From NCBI GenBank assembly GCA_002418765.1, contig DIET01000036.1, positions 1 through 13,507 of the forward strand: a stretch of DNA of 13,507 nucleotides, in the 5' to 3' direction. Of the stretch, positions 7,062 through 13,507 are shown one piece after another (position 1 is the stretch's first letter; each line of letters opens with the position of its first letter). This stretch comes from Peptococcaceae bacterium UBA5767. Lineage in GTDB: Bacteria; Bacillota; TC1; UBA5767. The notes under the pieces are model-generated. The model was not told the origin of the DNA and did not search any database. It worked only from the letters and a program-made list of their open reading frames with translations. Position numbers and translations under genes: made by a program.

Positions 7062-7475
7062 TCAATGAAACGCCCAATATTTATTTAACAAAAAATTGAC
7101 AGGTGTCCATAGGAATACATTCACCACAGGGGCCACGTATACTGAGATGTGCAGAATATGCACCATGATAAAAAGAAAACTCGTATTCAATAGAAATGTC
7201 ATCCCATAGACAATAAATACTTTGGCAAGGATAAAAAACATACCATTACTTTTTTTATTTTGAAAAACAAAACGATTGTTCCAATAATACGCATTCAAAA
7301 CGCTTACGATGAATCCCATGGTATTGGCCGCAATATAATGAAAACTCAAATAAATAAAAACATAATATACCATGAGACTTACCAACGTATTGGAAATACC
7401 AATGATGCCAAATTTCAAGCACTGGCTGAGGCTTTTGGGTGGGATGATTCTCCCTTTTTTTTTCAATGAATTCAT
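7062..7475 (-). CDS. GtrA-family membrane protein (GtcA-like, putative polyprenyl-phosphate-sugar flippase)
   Basis: This 137-residue protein has four predicted membrane spans (about 20-42, 47-66, 78-103 and 108-130). The GtrA signatures are KFGIIGISNTLVS (21-33), NAYYWNNRFVF (61-71) and the C-terminal NFLLNKYWAF (127-136). Length and layout are normal for the family. GtrA/GtcA proteins are thought to move undecaprenyl-phosphate-linked sugars to the outer leaflet so that a GT-C enzyme can decorate wall or lipoteichoic acids or other surface polymers. AAGGTAGAAGGG precedes the ATG. It is last in the run containing the polyprenyl-phosphate glycosyltransferase and the YfhO protein, which completes a three-part glycosylation machine. 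No clear terminator follows; the inverted repeat at 7019-7044 lies just after it. Confidence 0.9.
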   Translation of the reverse strand: MNSLKKKGRIIPPKSLSQCLKFGIIGISNTLVSLMVYYVFIYLSFHYIAANTMGFIVSVLNAYYWNNRFVFQNKKSNGMFFILAKVFIVYGMTFLLNTSFLFIMVHILHISVYVAPVVNVFLWTPVNFLLNKYWAFH

Positions 7476-7565
7476 ATCCCTTCTACCTTAAAAATGATCT
7501 CCATGGTCTCATCCCATGGATGAACAAACAAAACAATAGTCCTCAATGAGCCAGTACAAAGATAA

Positions 7566-8390
7566 TCAATGCGCAAACATTTTAAATAGCAATTCTCTTG
7601 CAACCGCTCGGAGATATATGTTCATTTTATGCCGTAAAACGTCCCCACTGCTGATTTTCATTTTTTTGTTTTCCTGGCAATTTTTGATAAACTGACGATC
7701 ATCTTGAATCAGTTTGCTTTTGGTTTTCATCAAATTACTGGTCGCCGACACATTCGAGATTCTAAAAAACATGAGAAAATCATGGAGATAATATACCCTC
7801 CCTGCCAAACTGAGTCTAATCCAATAATCCCAGTCCAAAGAATAGCATAATCTTGGGTCAAAAAGTCCAACCTTTTGACTGACTTCTCTTTTGAACATGA
7901 CGTTAGAAGGTTCCCCGAAAATATTTCTCCGAGTAAAGGATTTATGAGCCATCACTTTTCCGTCAAGCAATTTGTGGGATCGAAAAGCCTGCCTTTCCAG
8001 CAGGTTTTTCCCATTGGCATTCATAACATAGGAAGAACTAAAAACAAGGCTTATCTCCTTGTCACAAGCAAACGCTTCAGTCTTTTTTTGCAGGCAAGAC
8101 TTCGCCAAACAATCATCCTGACAAAGAATTTGTAAATATTTCCCTTTTGCATTTTCTAAACAGCGATTCCAGTTGTTAGCCATACCTAGATTTGTATCAT
8201 TTTCAAGGAACTTGATCCTAGTATCCGAAAAAGAACGAATTATCTGAGGGGTCTGGTCTGCGGAGGCATCATCAATGATCAATAGTTCATAATCTGTAAA
8301 AGATTGTTCCAGTACAGATTCTATGGTTTCTTTTATGTGTTTTTCTCCATTGTAGGTAGGAATGCAAACGCTAACTGTTGGTTGACTCAT
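7566..8390 (-). CDS. Family 2 (GT-A fold) glycosyltransferase
   Basis: This 274-residue protein begins with the canonical GT2 pattern SVCIPTYNGEKHIKETIES (7-25), followed by ELLIIDDASADQT (35-47) with D40/D41 for nucleotide binding. The metal-binding DxD equivalent is QDD (91-93). DWDYWIRLSLAG (186-197) is the usual ED/DWDxxxR acceptor-side motif. No membrane spans are visible, so it is a soluble or peripheral enzyme at the inner membrane face, unlike the CsbB-type enzyme in the same set. GAGGT lies about 9 bases before the ATG. It sits 31 bases after the YfhO gene and 90 bases before the GtrA gene. It may build the acceptor or add a branch sugar. The substrate is not predictable from sequence. 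Confidence 0.9.
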   Translation of the reverse strand: MSQPTVSVCIPTYNGEKHIKETIESVLEQSFTDYELLIIDDASADQTPQIIRSFSDTRIKFLENDTNLGMANNWNRCLENAKGKYLQILCQDDCLAKSCLQKKTEAFACDKEISLVFSSSYVMNANGKNLLERQAFRSHKLLDGKVMAHKSFTRRNIFGEPSNVMFKREVSQKVGLFDPRLCYSLDWDYWIRLSLAGRVYYLHDFLMFFRISNVSATSNLMKTKSKLIQDDRQFIKNCQENKKMKISSGDVLRHKMNIYLRAVARELLFKMFAH

Positions 8391-8421
8391 TGTTAGGACC
8401 TCATTTATTTTTCTGAAAAAA

Positions 8422-10563
8422 TCATCTGGTCTGCTCTTTTTTATGAACCATAGGCACTACCAAATGCAGGAGCATCAGTACTAAAAACGCAAATGCTATC
8501 CAGATGCCAACCAGCAAATAAGGGTCCCGATAACGAAGCAATATATCGTGCTTGCCAGATGGTACCGAAATACCCATATGTAAATAATCGATGGAGATCA
8601 CTTCAGTTTTTTCTCCATCCACATAGCCTACAAAAAAAGGATGGTATATGTGGTTAAAAATTATGGTTTCAGATTGGGGCACATCCACGGTCAAGGCGAT
8701 CACATTGGTTGTCACCTTGTAATCATCGCTCTCTATCGGTTCATACTGCGAATCGAAAACCATGGGATACGCTTGCTCATCATAAAAAACAACCCGGTTT
8801 GCATCCTGATATTTTTGAATGATGCCATAAGAACCAAGCTTCGATGAATATAAATCCGCCTTGTCTTTAGGAACGATATACCATCTAACAGCAACTTGGC
8901 GCAAATGATCGACCGGAATAGCATTGGTGTCATCCATAATCGCTGTGAAATTAAGACCCAGAGAAGCATCTGCATTGGTGCTTGAAAGCATCACATCATA
9001 TCCCGCAAGATGATCCAAACCCCACAGAGTAGCATAATTGAATCCAAGCGTGGGCGCAGTCAGATAGGACTGATCATTTCGTGGAGTAGGCATCCATATC
9101 TCAAAACCCATAGAAATGATCCTGCCTCCTACCAATTTGTCTTTAAGTTTTTCTTCTATCGGAACTGGATCCCCGTGGTGCTCTCCGAAATCCTTATAAG
9201 GCGTAGCGGTATAGAGAAACCCGAAGTTAAGTACTTGCATCATGATGATCATGGTCAATATGATGTTTTTCCTTATTGCTTTCTCTGATTGCTGATGTAT
9301 CATGTAGAACAATATCAATGTAGCAATGACAATAAGGTAAAAATCCAGATAAAGAGCCAACTTAAAAGGCCATCTAAAACGGTTCAAAATAGGAATGAGA
9401 TAAACAATATAATTGAATAGCGGATTGGTTGCCCATAAAAAAGCAAGTAGAGCTGGCACTACAAAAACAAAAAGCTTGACTGACTCTATCTTGATATTAT
9501 TCTTTCGTACCACATATCTGTCGATGATTCCCATAATCAATAAAATCATCGGTATATATCCAATATGAGAAAGATTTAACAGATTTCTAAAAGAAGCATA
9601 GGTATTTCCATCTACTTGCAAAAAAGGATAAAACCAGCCCTTGATCAACTGGTCTATGGGGAAAAACTGACTTACAAATACAGGGAAAGGCAGTCGTCCA
9701 CTTCTAACAGCAGACGTTGCTGCATGATTCCACATAGGAAGCAGCAATGGCAAGGAAAAAAAGAACACATAGACATAGCCTTTGATATATGTCACCAAGA
9801 ACGAAGCAACACTAGCCCATTTTTTCCCTGGCTCCGATTTTGTGATAGCATATGCCGTTATTGTAATAAATTCAAAAATCACCGCATAGATAAAGTATTG
9901 GATGTGTCCAGCATAAAAAAGAAATAACCGCATCATGACAGCGCCAATTTTTGTTTTTTGCGTCGGATTCTTGTAAAGTTGAAAACCAAAAAACATCATC
10001 CAGGGGAAATAGGCAACTACGGCAGAAACAACAATCCAAGAATTGGAGATATAAATGACTGAACTACTCAATGCCCATGTTAGGCCACCAAAGAATGCCG
10101 TTAACTGGTCTTTGACCAAGAATTTTATAAAAAAATAAAACCCAAGGGCACCAATCAAAAGATGTACAATAACCTGTATATCTACAGCCGCAAAGGAATG
10201 TCCCAAGATAATATTACTAAAAAAAACAGCAATATACGTAATAGGATACAATGTTCCTGTTTGTCCAGATGCCAATACAGGAATCCCCATAAACTGATGG
10301 AAATTGTAAAGAGCAAGTTCCCCACTCAAAAGACTTCGATAATTGTGAATAAAATAAGGAAGATAGGAATCCCGATTGTCATCTTGAAGAAAAAAATAGG
10401 GATGCTTAGATTCTATAAACAATAACACCATCAATACAAGAAATACCAGTCCCAATGGATACAAGAAATTGAGCGCACGCTCTTTCTTTGCATCATCAGT
10501 AAGCTTCCCATCCAAGATCACGTTGCTTGCATGCCGCATCTTCATATCCTTAAGCACTTTCAT
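8422..10563 (-). CDS. YfhO-family multi-span membrane glycosyltransferase (GT-C type)
   Basis: This 713-residue protein has a first membrane span at about 31-50. An outward loop follows with acidic LQDDNRDSYLPYF (59-71), matching the catalytic-Asp position of GT-C enzymes. Many more spans run to about residue 450, then an extracellular domain (about 455-680) and a last span at about 682-704. The YHPFFVGYVDGEKTEV segment (640-655), followed by IDYLHMGISVPSGKHDILLRYR, is the typical YfhO C-terminal signature. In Bacillus subtilis YfhO, with CsbB and a GtcA-type flippase, glycosylates lipoteichoic acid. This protein is shorter than that one (about 860 residues). It overlaps the CsbB-like gene by 4 bases (ATGA), which supports the first ATG. 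A better-spaced AAGGA serves the ATG at codon 9, so the true start may be there. The acceptor polymer is not known. Confidence 0.88.
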   Translation of the reverse strand: MKVLKDMKMRHASNVILDGKLTDDAKKERALNFLYPLGLVFLVLMVLLFIESKHPYFFLQDDNRDSYLPYFIHNYRSLLSGELALYNFHQFMGIPVLASGQTGTLYPITYIAVFFSNIILGHSFAAVDIQVIVHLLIGALGFYFFIKFLVKDQLTAFFGGLTWALSSSVIYISNSWIVVSAVVAYFPWMMFFGFQLYKNPTQKTKIGAVMMRLFLFYAGHIQYFIYAVIFEFITITAYAITKSEPGKKWASVASFLVTYIKGYVYVFFFSLPLLLPMWNHAATSAVRSGRLPFPVFVSQFFPIDQLIKGWFYPFLQVDGNTYASFRNLLNLSHIGYIPMILLIMGIIDRYVVRKNNIKIESVKLFVFVVPALLAFLWATNPLFNYIVYLIPILNRFRWPFKLALYLDFYLIVIATLILFYMIHQQSEKAIRKNIILTMIIMMQVLNFGFLYTATPYKDFGEHHGDPVPIEEKLKDKLVGGRIISMGFEIWMPTPRNDQSYLTAPTLGFNYATLWGLDHLAGYDVMLSSTNADASLGLNFTAIMDDTNAIPVDHLRQVAVRWYIVPKDKADLYSSKLGSYGIIQKYQDANRVVFYDEQAYPMVFDSQYEPIESDDYKVTTNVIALTVDVPQSETIIFNHIYHPFFVGYVDGEKTEVISIDYLHMGISVPSGKHDILLRYRDPYLLVGIWIAFAFLVLMLLHLVVPMVHKKEQTR

Positions 10564-11510
10564 CTGGACACAACGACCTGAGGATCTATCCCCACGAGAT
10601 CTTCAACAACATAAATAGGGCGAGCCTTCACTTCTTCGTATATGCGAGCAATGTATTCTCCAATAATGCCAAGAACAATAAGAATGGTGCCAGATAAGAA
10701 AAGAAGCACGGCCATGATTGAAGCCCAACCCGATATGGTGTTATTGGTAAATATTCTTTGCTGCACGACAAACAACAGATAAAATAAGCTCATAAGAGAA
10801 ATCATGCCACCCAGAAACGTAGCAATTTTCAATGGTTTATAAGAAAAAGAAAAAATACCATCCAACGCCAATTTTATCATTTTGGCAAAAGAATATTTGG
10901 TCTTCCCAGCAAATCGTGGCTTACGAACGAATTCCACTGAAGCGGTTTTAAATCCAAGCCAAGCAACAAGGCCTCTGACATATCTGGATCGCTCAGGCAT
11001 TTCTTTCAATGCATCAGATACTTTTCTATCGATAAGCCTGAAATCTCCCACATCCGTGGGCATGGATTCATCGGTCAACTTTTGTAATACCCTATAAAAG
11101 ATTTTGGCTGATGCTTTTTTGAAAATATTTTCGCCTTTTCTCTCGATTCTTTTCCCATAAACAACTTCAAATCCTTGCTTCCATTTCTCAACCATGGCCA
11201 AAATTACTTCTGCTGGATCCTGCAAATCAGCATCGATGACGACAATAGCGCTCCCTTGTGCATAGTCCATACCAGCTGTAATCGCAATTTGATGCCCAAA
11301 GTTTCTGGAGAAACTTATTATTTTCACATTTTCAAACTGCTTAGCAAGATTCTTTAAGATAGACATCGTATTGTCTTGGCTTCCATCATTGACAAATATG
11401 ATTTCCGTATCCATATTTAATTCGGAAAGAGTCAAACGCAGTTGATCATAGGTTGTTTCGATAACCTCTTCTTCATTAAAGCACGGCACCACAATAGATA
11501 ATAATTCCAC
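10560..11510 (-). CDS. Polyprenyl-phosphate glycosyltransferase, CsbB/GtrB type (GT2 with two membrane spans)
   Basis: This 316-residue protein has an N-terminal GT-A domain with SIVVPCFNEEEVI (5-17), IIFVNDGSQDNT (37-48), the metal-binding DAD plus DLQDP (93-99), and GDFRLIDR (155-162). Two C-terminal spans follow (about 228-250 and 264-287), then the diagnostic GEYIARIYEEVKARPIY (284-300). Members transfer glucose, GlcNAc or a similar sugar from a nucleotide donor onto undecaprenyl phosphate at the cytoplasmic face. The start is GTG, with AAAGGAG 10 bases upstream, the same sequence used by other genes here. It is first in the set, so it supplies the lipid-linked sugar to the GtrA and YfhO proteins encoded downstream. 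All catalytic residues are intact. Confidence 0.93.
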   Translation of the reverse strand: MELLSIVVPCFNEEEVIETTYDQLRLTLSELNMDTEIIFVNDGSQDNTMSILKNLAKQFENVKIISFSRNFGHQIAITAGMDYAQGSAIVVIDADLQDPAEVILAMVEKWKQGFEVVYGKRIERKGENIFKKASAKIFYRVLQKLTDESMPTDVGDFRLIDRKVSDALKEMPERSRYVRGLVAWLGFKTASVEFVRKPRFAGKTKYSFAKMIKLALDGIFSFSYKPLKIATFLGGMISLMSLFYLLFVVQQRIFTNNTISGWASIMAVLLFLSGTILIVLGIIGEYIARIYEEVKARPIYVVEDLVGIDPQVVVSR

Positions 11511-11579
11511 AATTTTCGGACTCCTTTGCCATCATTAGGATAAATTCGATAGATATATTTCTCTACTCTCATCCACATA

Positions 11580-11609
11580 ATCATACCACATGTAACACTA
11601 ATATGACAT
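11580..11609 (-). promoter_or_regulatory. Probable promoter of the CsbB/YfhO/GT2/GtrA set
   Basis: On the minus strand, ATGTCA (11604-11609, 4 of 6 to TTGACA) and TATGAT (11580-11585, 5 of 6) are 18 bases apart, with an extended TG-G before the -10. The predicted start would leave a leader of about 60 bases before the GTG start of the first gene. It lies between the mobile-gene remnants and the operon. Confidence 0.55.
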
Positions 11610-11684
11610 ATTCTTAACTTTCTGATATTCTCCATCTAAAACCAATGCACCCCCACCAACAAGGCATTGTTAGGAATCCTGGTT

Positions 11685-11897
11685 CTATGAATCGCTGATG
11701 ATGAATTCCCTCATTTCTTCATGAGTTTTATCACTTCTTTTGATTGCCGCAATGAACTCCTCTTTCTTCAGGGCGTCTCTTTTGTCCATAAGCTATTTGA
11801 GCTCAGTGACCGCAGCTTCATACTTCTCCTTTGTTTTGATAACTTTTTCCTGCGCCATTTCAATTTTCCGCTCCAATGAAACCCCTGCTCTCGCCAT
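11685..11897 (-). pseudogene. Broken small coiled-coil protein of mobile-element type
   Basis: The ATG at 11897, with AGGAGA 8 bases upstream, opens a frame beginning MARAGVSLERKIEMAQEK. It is interrupted by TAG (11793-11795) after 34 codons and continues in the same frame with LMDKRDALKKEEFIAAIKRS to a stop at 11685. Without the internal stop it would be a 70-residue, charged, coiled-coil protein. It resembles small proteins (sometimes named ErpK-like) found in clostridial integrative elements; that family name is from memory. It follows two other damaged genes on the same strand. Confidence 0.6.
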
Positions 11898-11918
11898 TTT
11901 CCAGTCTCCTGTTTCTGA

Positions 11919-12136
11919 TCAAATTTTCAACACTTTACTGATTTCTGTTGCCTTGTATTTTATGTAAGCTGCATCCAGGCCAGACGCTTTCAAGATTGTC
12001 TTTTGGTTGCTGTTACGGCATGATCCAGTCGGTAGACGTTGTCGAGCTGTCTGACCATTTCGATTTTTTCCAGTTCACAGATTGCGCCCGGTACCGTCAT
12101 ATAGTTTGGCTTTCGTTCCAGGTTCTTCTTTTCTTA
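11919..12136 (-). pseudogene. Frameshifted small gene from a mobile element
   Basis: One minus-strand frame encodes NYMTVPGAICELEKIEM, then VRQLDNVYRLDHAVTATK, and hits TGA at 11990-11992. Near that point a second frame takes over, encoding KTILKASGLDAAYIKYKATE and ISKVLKI to a stop at 11919. The two halves join logically, so a frameshift near 11995-12005 has broken the gene. A TAA at 12134-12136 also cuts the N-terminal part; coding-like residues (NKFYPCLK) continue a little upstream of it. I do not recognise a named family. Position and state match decay of one integrated element. Confidence 0.55.
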
Positions 12137-12251
12137 CTTCAGGCAGGGATAGAATTTGTTCCGGATAATAAGGGCAATGAACTATAGAAAGAGTTTGGGC
12201 TTGGTCGCTTAGAAGATCCAATTAAACGTCCGCACCCCCAAGTTGTATTTT

Positions 12252-12446
12252 CTAATTGCAAAACACACAGAGTGGATGCTTCTTGAGAAAAGCCTTGCTG
12301 GCCTTTCGCCACTTGTAGGTGTATATCTTTGAGCTCTTGTCGTTTTGGTTCTTTGTCATTTCCTTCTTATGCTTCCCTCAGTACCGTTCGTGGGTTAGTT
12401 CTTGGCACCCGGGATAGCTGCAGATATGTTTAGGTTTCCAAGGCAT
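12252..12446 (-). pseudogene. HNH endonuclease remnant (phage or integrative-element type), stops in frame
   Basis: A strong AGGAGG precedes the ATG at 12446. The frame reads MPWKPKHICSYPGCQELTHE then RY, matching the N-terminus of phage-type HNH endonucleases with its first zinc-ribbon cysteines. TGA (12378-12380) stands where a Cys is expected. The frame continues GKHKKEMTKNQNDKSSK, then YKWRKASKAFLKKHPLC and VFCN, to a TAG at 12252. The HNH histidines that should follow are lost in further stops, so the protein cannot be active. Such genes usually sit beside phage packaging genes. Here it is stranded between a lipoprotein gene and an envelope glycosylation set. Confidence 0.75.
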
Positions 12447-12481
12447 CAGGCCACCTCCTGTTTTCTCCTTAAAAAAGAAAT

Positions 12482-12512
12482 ATAAAAAGCTCCAGTTTAT
12501 TAACTAGAGCTT
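12482..12512 (-). terminator. Intrinsic terminator after the lipoprotein gene
   Basis: On the minus strand AAGCTCTAGTT and AACTGGAGCTT pair over 11 bp with one mismatch around a 4-base loop. They are followed by TTTATA and, slightly further, TTTCTTTTTT. It lies 86 bases after the lipoprotein stop and before the HNH remnant. The intervening 12513-12597 is AT-rich with nothing else that I can identify. Confidence 0.75.
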
Positions 12513-12597
12513 AATGTCCATTCGTAATATACTTCAAATGATATCTATACAAATATCATATTTATAAATCATATAGTATCCCATATAAAAATATATT

Positions 12598-13176
12598 TTA
12601 GTTGCCTTGTTTCGATGTTCCATCCGTGAACACAATAGATTTAACCGCATACTCAAAGTTAAGATCATCATACGCTGTATTATAAAATTGCATCTGTTTA
12701 TCTATAAACTGATTACAGTCAAAGTATAAATCGTCCACTATCTTGGTTTCACCCGGTTCAATAGTAATTCCTGTGAAATCAGCAATTATACTTATAATAT
12801 CAACACCAAATAAGTCTTTAAACATAGCTACACCTTGAACGCCTTTAATAGATTTATCGGTATTATTTGTTATTGAAAATACAGTAGTAACGTAATCCTG
12901 ACTATAATCACCAGTTAGAGTGCTTTTACCGGATAACTCTACCGTCACATCACCCTCTTGAACTACCTTTTGTTTTTCCTCCTCTAAAACTTTTTTCTCT
13001 AATTTGCTTAATTGACTGGCCAATTCATCATTCTTAGCTTTTAAGTTACTATTTTCCTTTTGCAAGATTTCAATTTCCTTTTCTGATTCTTCAATATCAA
13101 CAGCGTTTTGCGTGCAGGCGGAGAATAATAACATTACTAAAAAAATCAAAATTACTAAATTTAGTCTTTTTTTCAT
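12598..13176 (-). CDS. Putative lipoprotein with coiled coil, function unknown
   Basis: This 192-residue protein has a lipoprotein signal peptide (MKKRLNLVILIFLVMLLFSAC) with lipobox FSAC and Cys21. A charged coiled-coil segment (about 30-72, rich in Glu/Lys/Leu) follows. The C-terminal domain of about 115 residues has alternating strands such as VTTVFSITNNTDKSIKGV, and IEPGETKIVDDLYF. That pattern is common in small surface domains of the FxLYD/DUF-type beta-sandwich class, in which a conserved protein-protein interaction or substrate-binding role is unknown. AAAGGA precedes the ATG by 9 bases. It has its own promoter and terminator, so it is a one-gene unit. It is intact although its downstream neighbours are decayed. 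It would be anchored on the outer face of the cell membrane. No specific function can be given. Confidence 0.75.
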   Translation of the reverse strand: MKKRLNLVILIFLVMLLFSACTQNAVDIEESEKEIEILQKENSNLKAKNDELASQLSKLEKKVLEEEKQKVVQEGDVTVELSGKSTLTGDYSQDYVTTVFSITNNTDKSIKGVQGVAMFKDLFGVDIISIIADFTGITIEPGETKIVDDLYFDCNQFIDKQMQFYNTAYDDLNFEYAVKSIVFTDGTSKQGN

Positions 13177-13208
13177 CCCTAACCATCCTTTTTATAAATT
13201 GTAATTTT

Positions 13209-13242
13209 ATTATACCATTAATAACATTGTCATTGTCAATGT
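13209..13242 (-). promoter_or_regulatory. Promoter of the lipoprotein gene with overlapping palindrome
   Basis: On the minus strand TTGACA (13234-13239) is a perfect -35, and TATAAT (13209-13214) is a perfect -10 extended by TGG. The spacer is 19 bases, longer than ideal, which the extended -10 could offset. The inverted repeat ACATTG / CAATGT (13224-13229 and 13237-13242) overlaps the -35, so a repressor could bind there. The leader is about 25 bases. Confidence 0.75.
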
Positions 13243-13282
13243 AGAAATTGCAGTTCGGATGTTTCATATTCAGAAAGGGCAT

Positions 13283-13482
13283 AGAAAAAGCCCTCCAGAC
13301 CTATGATCTTTCAGGCTATCAATGCTGCGTTTCCTCGGAATCGATTCGATATAGCCTCGGCTTATCCAAACAGCATATGGGTTGTTTTCTATACCTTCTC
13401 ACTGTATAAGATATCATATTGTCCGAGTGGCTTTCAATGGCTTTTAGTGGCTTCTTTTAGAAGTTTATCGATTTTTTTTAAG
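13283..13482. other. Non-coding stretch before the right-hand repeat
   Basis: I see no supported gene here. A 32-codon minus-strand frame starting near 13412 (MISYTVRRYRKQ...) has no ribosome binding site or recognised family. Together with the terminal repeat this may be the sub-terminal part of an insertion sequence or a miniature element. Confidence 0.3.
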
Positions 13483-13507
13483 TGTCAACTTCCAGAAAAA
13501 ATGTTAC
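13483..13507 (-). repeat. Right copy of the 25-26 bp inverted repeat (possible element end)
   Basis: Read on the minus strand from the window end: GTAACATTTTTT then CTGGAAGTTGACA. It is identical to the copy at 7019-7044 except for one extra A in that copy. The outer base is the last base of the window, so whether the match continues further cannot be seen. Confidence 0.75.

Noticed and set aside
11948..12187. 79-codon plus-strand open frame
   Set aside because: It is antisense to the frameshifted remnant whose minus-strand frames read as real protein.
12252..12446. In-frame TGA at an expected Cys of the HNH gene as selenocysteine recoding
   Set aside because: A TAG and further stops follow in the same frame and the HNH histidines are lost, so simple decay explains it better. 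No selenocysteine insertion hairpin was identified.
13097..13282. 61-codon minus-strand frame overlapping the lipoprotein start
   Set aside because: It spans the lipoprotein promoter and reads into that gene in the wrong frame; no ribosome binding site.
1..13507. CRISPR array, tRNA, rRNA, riboswitch or intact transposase
   Set aside because: I looked for regularly spaced repeats, tRNA-like folds and transposase or integrase motifs and found none.

Overview
The window looks like chromosomal DNA from a low-to-moderate GC Gram-positive bacterium, probably a clostridium-like Firmicute. The evidence is the AAAGGAG/AGGAGG ribosome binding sites, a YesM/YesN-type two-component system, a BMP-family lipoprotein, a CsbB/YfhO/GtrA-type glycosylation set, and a YgeY-like M20 hydrolase. 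Every gene I can support lies on the minus strand, so transcription runs from high to low coordinates. The species is not identified.

Right part (13507 to about 11685). A lipoprotein gene has its own promoter (TTGACA, extended TATAAT) and its own hairpin-plus-T-run terminator. Downstream of it are three broken genes typical of integrated mobile elements: an HNH endonuclease with in-frame stops, a frameshifted small gene, and a small coiled-coil gene with one stop. No transposase, integrase, tRNA, rRNA or CRISPR array is visible.

Middle part (11609 to 7062). A promoter precedes a four-gene set: a polyprenyl-phosphate glycosyltransferase (CsbB/GtrB type), a YfhO-family multi-membrane-span protein overlapping it by 4 bases, a family 2 glycosyltransferase, and a GtrA-family membrane protein. 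Together these have the parts of a three-component cell-envelope glycosylation machine. A sugar would be loaded onto undecaprenyl phosphate inside the cell, flipped by GtrA, and moved to an outer-surface polymer by YfhO. The whole block from 7019 to the window end is bounded by an almost identical 25-26 base inverted repeat, suggesting it is, or was, a mobile or rearranged segment.

Left part (6947 to 1). After a decayed coding fragment comes a tight run: a GT4 glycosyltransferase, a 28-codon small ORF, a second GT4, a YesM-type histidine kinase and a YesN-type response regulator. The small ORF overlaps the second GT4, and the second GT4 overlaps the kinase, each by ATGA. A 204-base gap then holds three copies of a TATTTTG-containing repeat, a plausible response-regulator operator. 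It is followed by a BMP-family solute-binding lipoprotein and, after a perfect 12-bp hairpin, the start of a YgeY-like M20 hydrolase cut by the window edge. I infer that the two-component system controls the BMP transporter and hydrolase, although it is co-transcribed with envelope glycosyltransferases.
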